Shown here in pieces: positions 1 through 5,237 of a DNA stretch of 6,793 nt (positions are counted from its first letter, which is position 1; the number at the start of each line of letters is the position of its first letter). The position numbers and the translations under genes were made by a program. The notes beneath the pieces are model-generated. The model did no database searches, was not told where the DNA came from, and was given only the letters and a program-made list of their open reading frames with translations. Source of the stretch: Acidimicrobiaceae bacterium (GTDB lineage: Bacteria; Actinomycetota; Acidimicrobiia; Acidimicrobiales; Salinilacustritrichaceae); NCBI GenBank assembly GCA_003476595.1, contig DMTU01000119.1, positions 1 through 6,793 on the forward strand, in the 5' to 3' direction.

Positions 1-26
1 CGGACCCCGAAGAACGTGACCTGCAC
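1..26 (-). CDS. Start of a probable MBL-fold metallo-hydrolase (partial, runs out of window)
   Basis: Reading leftward from a GTG at 26-24, the visible residues are (M)QVTFFGVR. From memory, this matches the characteristic first strand of ribonuclease-Z-like metallo-beta-lactamase-fold hydrolases, which often begin V-T-F-x-G-V/T-R-G-S. A purine-rich AGGGGG (minus strand, plus positions 35-40) lies 8 nt before the GTG and favours this start. An in-frame ATG at 68-66 would add 14 Pro/Arg-rich residues and has a poorer ribosome site. The zinc-binding HxHxDH motif would lie outside the window, so the family call rests on about eight residues. If real, the gene is divergent from the operon that starts at 129, and 27-128 is a shared promoter region. 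Confidence 0.4.
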
Positions 27-118
27 GGTTCTGGCCCCCTGTCGTCCTGGAGGTGGCAGGGTACTCATCGCTCGCGACCCCGCCACAGCGGTGTTGCACC
101 GGTCACACATCCCCACCC

Positions 119-123
119 AGGAG
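119..123 (+). promoter_or_regulatory. Ribosome binding site AGGAG for the alpha/beta hydrolase gene
   Basis: AGGAG lies 5 nt before the ATG at 129. The reading frame stays open upstream to the window edge with no stop, so this site, together with the family's usual N-terminus, is what fixes the start at 129. I see no convincing -10/-35 promoter pair in 27-118. Confidence 0.75.
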
Positions 124-128
124 CCTCC

Positions 129-1019
129 ATGGAACCGAACCAGGGCAGCGTCCGCGCCAACGACCTCGACTTCGCCTTCCTCGAGCTCGGGTCCGGCCCC
201 CTGGCCCTGTGCCTGCACGGGTTCCCCGACACCCCCCACGGCTGGCGCCACCAGCTCCCGGTGCTCGCCGAGGCCGGCTACCGGGCGGTCGCCCCGTGGA
301 TGCGCGGGTACGCACCGACCGGCATCCCGGCCGACGGCTGCTACCAGCAGGGGGCCCTCGCCGCCGACGCCAACGCCCTGCACGAGGCGCTCGGGGGCGA
401 CGGCGACGCCGTGCTCATCGGTCACGACTGGGGGGCCACGGCGGTGTACCCGGCGGTGAACCACGAGCCGGACCGCTGGATGGCGATGGTCGCGGCCGCC
501 GTGCCCCACCCGGTGGCGATGGCCGGGATGATCTTCGACTACGACCAGCTGAAGCGGTCGTTCTACATGTTCGTGTTCCAGCACCCGCTCGCCGAGGCGA
601 TCGTGCAGCAGGACGACCTCGCCTTCATCGACCGGCTGTGGGCGGACTGGTCCCCCGGCCTCGACGAGGGGGTGGCGGCGACCGCCGTGCAGCACGTCAA
701 GGACGCGCTGCGCGACCCCGACCACCTCACCGCCGCGCTCGGCTACTACCGGGCGACCCTCGGCGGCGTCGGGCTCGACCCCCGCTACGACGAGATCCAG
801 GCGGCCGGCGCCGCCCCGGTCGAGATCCCTGCCCTGTACCTGCACGGCGCCGACGACGGCTGCATCGGCACCGACTTCGCCGAGGCCAGCGCCGGGTTCC
901 TCACCGACGAGCGCAGTCGCACCACCGTCGTCGAGGGTGCCGGGCACTTCCTGCAGCTCGAGCGGCCCGAACGGGTGAACGCCGAGATCCTCGACTTCCT
1001 GGCGGCGGTGGCCCGATGA
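129..1019 (+). CDS. Alpha/beta hydrolase, epoxide hydrolase-like
   Basis: This 296-residue protein has the full layout of a soluble cytosolic alpha/beta-fold hydrolase. HGFPD at residues 30-34 is the oxyanion-hole strand. GHDWG at 98-102 is the nucleophile elbow with Asp100, so the nucleophile is Asp as in epoxide hydrolases and haloalkane dehalogenases, not Ser as in esterases. LHGADD at 239-243 supplies the acid (Asp242 or Asp243), and GAGHFLQLERPE near 270-281 supplies catalytic His273. The segment between about 130 and 225 is the lid, and GYYR at 205-208 resembles the lid tyrosine of epoxide hydrolases. Length is normal for the family. It is the first gene of the five-gene cluster, and its TGA overlaps the next ATG by 4 bp (ATGA at 1016-1019), implying translational coupling. 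Substrate unknown; C-O ester or epoxide hydrolysis is the family expectation, and dehalogenation is the main alternative. Confidence 0.9.
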   Translation: MEPNQGSVRANDLDFAFLELGSGPLALCLHGFPDTPHGWRHQLPVLAEAGYRAVAPWMRGYAPTGIPADGCYQQGALAADANALHEALGGDGDAVLIGHDWGATAVYPAVNHEPDRWMAMVAAAVPHPVAMAGMIFDYDQLKRSFYMFVFQHPLAEAIVQQDDLAFIDRLWADWSPGLDEGVAATAVQHVKDALRDPDHLTAALGYYRATLGGVGLDPRYDEIQAAGAAPVEIPALYLHGADDGCIGTDFAEASAGFLTDERSRTTVVEGAGHFLQLERPERVNAEILDFLAAVAR

Positions 1020-2476
1020 CGGAGCGCCCACCGCTCCCGGACGGCTTCGTCGCCGTCGTCAAGCAGGACTGCCCCACCTGCCAGCTCGTCGAGCCGGTGC
1101 TGGTCCAGCTGGTCGACGCCGCCGAGCTGGTGGCCGTCGTGACCCAGGACGACCCGTCGTTCCCCGACCTGACCACGGCGAGCTCGACCCCCGAGCGGAC
1201 CTTCGACGACGACCTGGCCATCTCGTACCTGTGGGACATCGAGACCGTGCCCACCCTGCTGCGCATCGAGGACGGCGAGGAGGTCGAGCGCATCGTCGGC
1301 TGGGACCGCCAGCAGTGGCAGGACCTCACCGGCCTCCCCGACCTCGGACCGGACCTGCCCGACTGGCGGCCCGGGTGCGGCTCGCTCTCGGTGGACCCCA
1401 TGCGGGCGGACGAGCTGGCCGGTCGGTTCTCGGCCAGCGGCCTCCGCAGCCGGCGGGTCGAGTTCGCCGAGCTCGAGGACGACTTCGAGGCGATGTGGGA
1501 CCGGGGCTGGAGCGACGGCCTGCCGCTCGTGCCGCCGACCGAGGCCCGGGTCGCCCGGATGCTCGCCGGCACCACGCGGGCCCCCGACGAGGTGGTCGCC
1601 GTCGTCCCGCCCGACCTCGTCGAGTGCACGGTCGAGAAGGTGGCCGTGAACGCCGTCATGGCCGGGTGCCTGCCCGAGCACCTGCCCGTGGTGCTCTCGG
1701 CGCTGGAGGCCGCCTGCACGCGCGAGTTCAACATGCACGGCCTGCTGGCCACCACGTTCTTCTCCGGCCCGATCCTGATCGTGAACGGGCCCATCCGCCA
1801 GCGCATCGGGATGAACTCGGGCGTCAACGCACTCGGTCAGGGCAACCGGGCCAACTCGACCATCGGGCGGGCGCTGCAGCTGGTCGTGCGCAACGTCGGC
1901 GGCGGCCTGCCCGGCGGCGTCGACCGGGCCACGCTCGGCTCCCCCGGCAAGCTCGGCTTCTGCTTCGCCGAGGACGAGGAGGGGTCGCCCTTCACGCCGC
2001 TGTCCGTGGACCGGGGCCTGGAGCCCGGCGTCGACGCCGTCACCCTCTTCGCCGGCCACGGGCCGACCTCGATCATCGACCAGAAGTCGCGCGAGCCCGA
2101 GTCCCTCGTCCGCTCGTTCGCCGCGGTGCTCCGCGCCAACGCCCACCCGAAGCTGCCGCTGAAGATCGATGCGGTGCTCGTGATCAGCCCCGAGCACGGT
2201 CGGATCTTCCGCGAGGCCGGCTGGGGCCGGGTGCAGCTGATGGCGCGGCTCGGCGAGCTGCTGCTGCTGGACTCCGACGAGCTGGTGCAGGGCGCCGGCG
2301 GCATCGCCGAGGGCATCCCCGAGGCCTTCGCCGGCATGCAGCTGCCCAAGTTCCGCGAGGGCGGCCTGCTCGTCTGCCACGCCGGTGGCGGCGCCGGGCT
2401 GTTCTCCGCCGTGCTCGGTGGATGGGTGAACGGCGAGGAGGGATCGGACCCGGTGACGGTGCCGATCGGCACGTGA
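1016..2476 (+). CDS. Thioredoxin-like domain fused to a large uncharacterised domain
   Basis: The protein has 486 residues. Residues about 8-115 form a thioredoxin-like domain with a redox motif C19-P-T-C22 and the expected Val-Pro (Pro79, cis-Pro position) in ETVPTLL. No signal peptide is visible, so it should act in the cytoplasm. A linker carries WRPGCGS (Cys121), then residues about 150-486 form a larger domain I cannot assign to a characterised enzyme. That domain contains WSDGLPLVPPTE (165-176), an Asn/Gly-rich stretch GMNSGVNALG (265-274), RNVGGGLPGG (292-301), and further cysteines at 204, 218, 234, 316 and 454. The start is set by the ATGA overlap with the hydrolase gene and by the thioredoxin fold beginning right after it; the frame is open far upstream, but that part only mirrors the hydrolase. 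Standing 12 bp before the selenoprotein gene, it is a natural reductant or partner for it (inference). From memory, similar proteins neighbour UGSC genes in other genomes. Confidence 0.85.
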   Translation: MTERPPLPDGFVAVVKQDCPTCQLVEPVLVQLVDAAELVAVVTQDDPSFPDLTTASSTPERTFDDDLAISYLWDIETVPTLLRIEDGEEVERIVGWDRQQWQDLTGLPDLGPDLPDWRPGCGSLSVDPMRADELAGRFSASGLRSRRVEFAELEDDFEAMWDRGWSDGLPLVPPTEARVARMLAGTTRAPDEVVAVVPPDLVECTVEKVAVNAVMAGCLPEHLPVVLSALEAACTREFNMHGLLATTFFSGPILIVNGPIRQRIGMNSGVNALGQGNRANSTIGRALQLVVRNVGGGLPGGVDRATLGSPGKLGFCFAEDEEGSPFTPLSVDRGLEPGVDAVTLFAGHGPTSIIDQKSREPESLVRSFAAVLRANAHPKLPLKIDAVLVISPEHGRIFREAGWGRVQLMARLGELLLLDSDELVQGAGGIAEGIPEAFAGMQLPKFREGGLLVCHAGGGAGLFSAVLGGWVNGEEGSDPVTVPIGT

Positions 2477-2480
2477 GAGG
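2475..2480 (+). promoter_or_regulatory. Ribosome binding site GAGAGG of the selenoprotein gene
   Basis: GAGAGG overlaps the TGA stop of the preceding gene and lies 8 nt before the ATG at 2489. Another ATG at 2481 is out of frame and directly abuts the site, so spacing selects 2489. Confidence 0.7.
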
Positions 2481-2488
2481 ATGCGGCC

Positions 2489-3007
2489 ATGACCACGGTC
2501 CTCGACCCCACCGGTGAACGGCAGGTCGCCGAGCGCGCCCTGCTCGACCGCCCCTCCTCCATCGAGGGCAAGGTCGTCGGCCTGCTCGACATCACCAAGC
2601 CGCGCGGCGACGTGTTCCTCGACCACCTCGAGCAGGGCCTGCGCCGTCGGGGCGTCGCCGACGTGGTGCGGTTCGCCAAGCCGACCTACACCAAGCCCGC
2701 CCCGGTGGACCTGCGCCACGAGATCTCCACCAAGTGCGACCTGGTGATCGAGGCCCTCGCCGACTGAGGGTCCTGCACGTCGTGCAGTGTGCACGACGTC
2801 GCTGATCTGGAGCGCCGGGGCGTGCCCGGCGTGTTCATCGCGTCGAGCGAGTTCGTCGACGCCGCCGCGGCCCAGGCGAAGGCCCTCGGGTTCGACGCTG
2901 CCCGCGTCTTCGTCGCCCACCCGATCCAGGACCGCACCGACGACGAGATGCGAGCCCTCGCCGACGCCGCCCTCGACGAGATCGTGGCGGCCCTCACGGA
3001 AGGCTGA
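2489..3007 (+). CDS. UGSC-family selenoprotein (selenocysteine at residue 93)
   Basis: One 172-residue selenoprotein, read through an in-frame TGA at 2765-2767. Residues 1-92 run into CDLVIEALAD; then come Sec93-Gly-Ser-Cys96-Thr-Ser-Cys99-Ser-Val-His-Asp; then a continuous C-terminal half with GVPGVFIASSEF (about 109-120), a helix of Ala/Gln residues, FVAHPI, and an acidic-helical end. The two halves share one frame with no other stop, and the C-terminal half has no good start of its own. From memory, this matches a recognised family of unknown function called UGSC (seleno)proteins, in which Cys-containing homologs read CGSC at the same place. Sec93 and Cys96 (U-x-x-C) would form a redox selenenylsulfide; Cys99 and Cys83 are further thiols. 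There is no signal peptide or membrane segment. The gene follows the thioredoxin-domain gene by 12 bp, suggesting that protein re-reduces it. The exact reaction is unknown. The alternative, a TGC-to-TGA error or a decayed gene, is disfavoured by the hairpin placed just after the TGA. Confidence 0.88.
2765..2767 (+). other. Selenocysteine codon (TGA recoded)
   Basis: This TGA falls between GAC (Asp92) and GGG (Gly94), inside the most conserved-looking motif of the protein, ALAD-U-GSCTSC. Sense coding continues for 79 codons in the same frame afterwards, to the TGA at 3005-3007. Recoding would require SelB and tRNA-Sec encoded elsewhere in the genome. Confidence 0.85.
2777..2799 (+). promoter_or_regulatory. 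Probable bacterial SECIS hairpin
   Basis: A perfect 10-bp inverted repeat, ACGTCGTGCA (2777-2786) and TGCACGACGT (2790-2799), encloses the loop GTG (2787-2789). The stem begins 9 nt after the TGA and the apical loop begins 19 nt after it. As I recall, bacterial SECIS elements lie inside the coding region directly after the UGA, with a short apical loop that has a G in its first two positions and sits roughly 16-37 nt downstream; all three hold here. The stem is coded by residues of the TSCSVHDV motif, so structure and protein are both constrained. The strand is fixed by the gene. Confidence 0.82.
2999..3004 (+). promoter_or_regulatory. Candidate Shine-Dalgarno GGAAGG before the MDR gene
   Basis: GGAAGG at the 3' end of the selenoprotein gene is the only strong ribosome-binding-like sequence ahead of the oxidoreductase. 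It is 36 nt from the ATG at 3041, too far for a normal site, but 9 nt from an in-frame ATC at 3014. It may therefore serve a non-standard start, or no start at all. Confidence 0.35.
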
Positions 3008-3040
3008 AGCACCATCACGAACACCGCACTCCCCGAGACC

Positions 3041-4126
3041 ATGCACGCCGTCGTGCTCACCGGCCACGGAGGGCTCGACAAGCTCGAGTACCGCGACGAC
3101 GTCCCCGTGCCCCGCCCCGGGCCGGGCGAGGTGCTGCTCGAGATCAGCGCGTGCGGGATGAACAACACCGACGTGTGGGTCCGGGAGGGCGCCTACGGCC
3201 TCGAGGAGGATCCGGGCGCCGTCTCCACCTGGCGCCGGGGCCGGTCCACGCTCGAGTTCCCCCGCATCCAGGGCACCGACAGCGTGGGCCGCATCGTCGA
3301 GGTCGGCGACGGCGTCGACGCCGGCCGCATCGGGGAGCGGGTGATGGTCGACTTCTCGATCTACAACCGCGACGACGACAGCCTCGCCGACATCGACTAC
3401 ATGGGCCACGGCCGCGACGGCGGGTACGCCGAGTACCAGGTGGTCCCGGCCGACCACGCCCACGTCGTGGCCAGCGACATCACCGACGCGGAGCTGGCCA
3501 CGTTCTGCTGCGCCTACCTCACCGGCGAGCACATGCTCGACCGGGTGCGGCTCGGCTCCGGCGAGCGGGTGCTGATCACGGGTGCATCCGGCGGCGTCGG
3601 CTCGGGCCTCATCCAGCTGTGCCGGGCCCGGGGTGCCATCCCCTACGCGGTCACCAGCGCCGGCAAGGCCGACCAGGTCAAGGCGATCGGCGCCGAGGGG
3701 GTCGTGCTGCGGGACGAGGGCGACCTGGTCGAGGCGGTCGCCGAGGTCACCGGCGGGCACGACATCGACGTCGTGGCCGACCTCGTCGCCGGCGACATGT
3801 TCAACGACCTGCTGCGGATCCTGCGTCCCGAGGGCCGCTACACGACGTCGGGAGCCATCGGCGGTCCGGTGGTGCAGCTCGACCTGCGGACCATGTACCT
3901 CAAGCACCTCGAGCTGCACGGCTCCTCCCAGGGCACGCGGGCCGCGTTCGCCCGCCTGGTCGGCTACATCGAGTCCGGCACCATCCGGCCGCTGCTGGCC
4001 AGCACGCACCGGATGAGCGAGTTCCACGACGCCCAGCGGGCGTTCATGGCCAAGGGCTTCATCGGGAACCTGGTCGTGGTCCCCGACGCCAAGTGGGACG
4101 CGGTCGGGGCACCCCATGCCCCCTGA
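3041..4126 (+). CDS. MDR-superfamily NAD(P)H-dependent oxidoreductase (alcohol dehydrogenase/quinone oxidoreductase-like)
   Basis: The protein has 361 residues. The N-terminal GroES-like domain contains MHAVVLTGHGGLDKLEY and PGPGEVLLEISACGMNNTDVW, with Cys38 in the place of the first catalytic zinc ligand of alcohol dehydrogenases. The usual GHE zinc-ligand motif is replaced by GTD (78-80), as in zinc-independent quinone-oxidoreductase-like members, so a catalytic zinc site is unlikely. A longer loop (about 54-73, Trp/Arg-rich) precedes it. The Rossmann domain starts at about 165 with GASGGVGSG (181-189), the glycine-rich dinucleotide-binding turn. The C-terminus holds LRPEGRYTTSGAIGG and HLELHGSSQGT, both typical of MDR proteins. 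It is cytosolic and expected to oxidise an alcohol or reduce an activated C=C or carbonyl group. It lies 33 bp after the selenoprotein gene and in the same frame as it, and it overlaps the next gene by 11 bp. The start is uncertain: ATG 3041 lacks a good ribosome site, and an in-frame ATC at 3014 would add nine residues. Confidence 0.9.
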   Translation: MHAVVLTGHGGLDKLEYRDDVPVPRPGPGEVLLEISACGMNNTDVWVREGAYGLEEDPGAVSTWRRGRSTLEFPRIQGTDSVGRIVEVGDGVDAGRIGERVMVDFSIYNRDDDSLADIDYMGHGRDGGYAEYQVVPADHAHVVASDITDAELATFCCAYLTGEHMLDRVRLGSGERVLITGASGGVGSGLIQLCRARGAIPYAVTSAGKADQVKAIGAEGVVLRDEGDLVEAVAEVTGGHDIDVVADLVAGDMFNDLLRILRPEGRYTTSGAIGGPVVQLDLRTMYLKHLELHGSSQGTRAAFARLVGYIESGTIRPLLASTHRMSEFHDAQRAFMAKGFIGNLVVVPDAKWDAVGAPHAP

Positions 4127-5171
4127 GCACCGCCGGGGCCTCCGCCTGATCGACACCCACTACGGCGGCGACGTCAGCCGCATCGTCGTCGGTGGCGTGA
4201 CGCACGTGCCCGGCGACACCGTGCTCGCGAAGCGGGAGTGGCTCCAGCGCGACGGCGACGCCCTGCGCCGGCTGCTGCTCGGCTCGCCCTACGGCGAGCC
4301 GTCCATGTGCGCCAACGTCATCGTCGACACCACCCTCGAGCACGCCGAAGCGGGATACGTGATCATGGAGGCGATGGGGTACCCGCACTTCTCGGGCTCC
4401 AACTCCATCTGCGTGACCACTGCGCTGCTCGAGAGCGGTCACATCCCCTTCGGCCCGCCCGGGCACCAGACGGTCCACCTCGAGGCACCGGCCGGGCTCA
4501 TCCGCGCCGAGGTCGAGCACGACGGCCGCCACGTGCACGCCGTGACCCTGGCCTGCGACCCGTCCTGGGTGGTCGAGCGGGGCCGCACGGCGGAGCTGCC
4601 CGAGTTCGGCACCGTCACCTACGACGTGGTCTGGTCGGGCTGCTTCTACGCGGTGGTCGACGCCGAGGCGCACGGCTTCGCGCTGACCGAGGCGGAGCGG
4701 CACGTCCTCCGGGACTTCGGCCTCGAGCTCTGCCTGGTCGCCGGACCGGAGCTCGATCTCGTGCACCCCGACTTCGGCGACACCGGCGACCTCTCGTTCG
4801 TGAACTTCTCCGGTCCCGTCCTCGACGGCGACGACGGTCCCGAGGCGCGCACGGCCACCTACGTCCACCCCGGTGTGGTGTGCCGCTGCCCGACCGGCAC
4901 CGGCACCGCGGCCCGGCTGGCGCTGCTCGTCGAGGACGGCCAGATGGACGTCGGCGATCGCCTCACCACCGTCTCCCCCACGGGCAGCCGCATGGGCGGG
5001 CGGGTCGACGATCGGATCACGGTCAGCGGGCACCCGGCGACCGCGGCGAGCGTCACGGGCCAGGCGTTCACCCTCGGCATCACCGACCTGGTGATCAACC
5101 TCGACGACGACCTCTCCGAGGCCGAGGGCATCTGGGACCTGCTCGCCGTCCTGGACCCCGACCTGACCTGA
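4116..5171 (+). CDS. Proline racemase/hydroxyproline dehydratase family protein with Ser/Thr active-site pair
   Basis: The 351-residue length is normal for the family. LRLIDTHYGGD (9-19) is the opening strand that normally reads D-x-H-x-x-G. FSGSNSICVTTALLESG (92-108) aligns with the first active-site segment, which in proline racemase carries the catalytic Cys (MCGHG); here it is Ser93. LEAPAGLI (122-129) and FYAVVDAEAHG (177-187) are further family landmarks. The second segment, normally DRSPCGTGT, reads CRCPTGTGT (256-264): Thr260 replaces the second catalytic Cys, and Cys256 and Cys258 appear at the Asp and Ser positions. Thr at the second site is known in trans-3-hydroxy-L-proline dehydratase, but that enzyme keeps Cys at the first, so activity cannot be assigned. 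A two-base proline racemase mechanism is not expected. It is the last gene of the cluster, overlapping the MDR gene by 11 bp. The start ATG 4116 fits the family N-terminus. Confidence 0.88.
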   Translation: MPPEHRRGLRLIDTHYGGDVSRIVVGGVTHVPGDTVLAKREWLQRDGDALRRLLLGSPYGEPSMCANVIVDTTLEHAEAGYVIMEAMGYPHFSGSNSICVTTALLESGHIPFGPPGHQTVHLEAPAGLIRAEVEHDGRHVHAVTLACDPSWVVERGRTAELPEFGTVTYDVVWSGCFYAVVDAEAHGFALTEAERHVLRDFGLELCLVAGPELDLVHPDFGDTGDLSFVNFSGPVLDGDDGPEARTATYVHPGVVCRCPTGTGTAARLALLVEDGQMDVGDRLTTVSPTGSRMGGRVDDRITVSGHPATAASVTGQAFTLGITDLVINLDDDLSEAEGIWDLLAVLDPDLT

Positions 5172-5179
5172 CCCATGCT

Positions 5180-5231
5180 CGTTCTGGCCCACATCCATGA
5201 CCGTCAGGCGGCACGGAGGTAGGCCAGAACG
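5180..5231. terminator. Inverted repeat between convergent genes, candidate bidirectional terminator
   Basis: Perfect 10-bp arms CGTTCTGGCC (5180-5189) and GGCCAGAACG (5222-5231) enclose a 32-nt loop. The loop itself contains a small 4-bp hairpin (CCGT at 5201-5204, ACGG at 5213-5216). It fills the gap between the ends of the proline racemase family gene and mutY, where a shared terminator would be expected. There is no T-rich tract on either side, so it is not a textbook intrinsic terminator; an operator or transcript-stabilising structure is also possible. Confidence 0.5.
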
Positions 5232-5237
5232 GATCGA

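Noticed and set aside
27..128. Promoter for the five-gene operon
   Set aside because: TACTCA at 62-67 resembles a -10 box weakly, but there is no matching -35 at a sensible distance, so no promoter is called.
53..1015. Upstream extension of the thioredoxin-fusion reading frame
   Set aside because: It is an Arg/Pro-rich shadow of the alpha/beta hydrolase gene in another frame; the real start is the ATG at 1016.
2765..2767. TGA as a sequencing error or pseudogene stop
   Set aside because: It falls exactly at the U/C position of a known motif and is followed by a perfect, correctly spaced hairpin; both halves of the gene look intact.
2789..3007. Separate small gene starting at GTG 2789
   Set aside because: It is the C-terminal part of the selenoprotein; its GTG is the SECIS loop, there is no suitable ribosome site, and the UGSC motif would be cut off.
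785..4156. Very long minus-strand open frame (over 1100 codons)
   Set aside because: It lies antisense to four well-supported genes, has no recognisable domain, and is explained by high GC content, which makes stop codons rare in the opposite strand.
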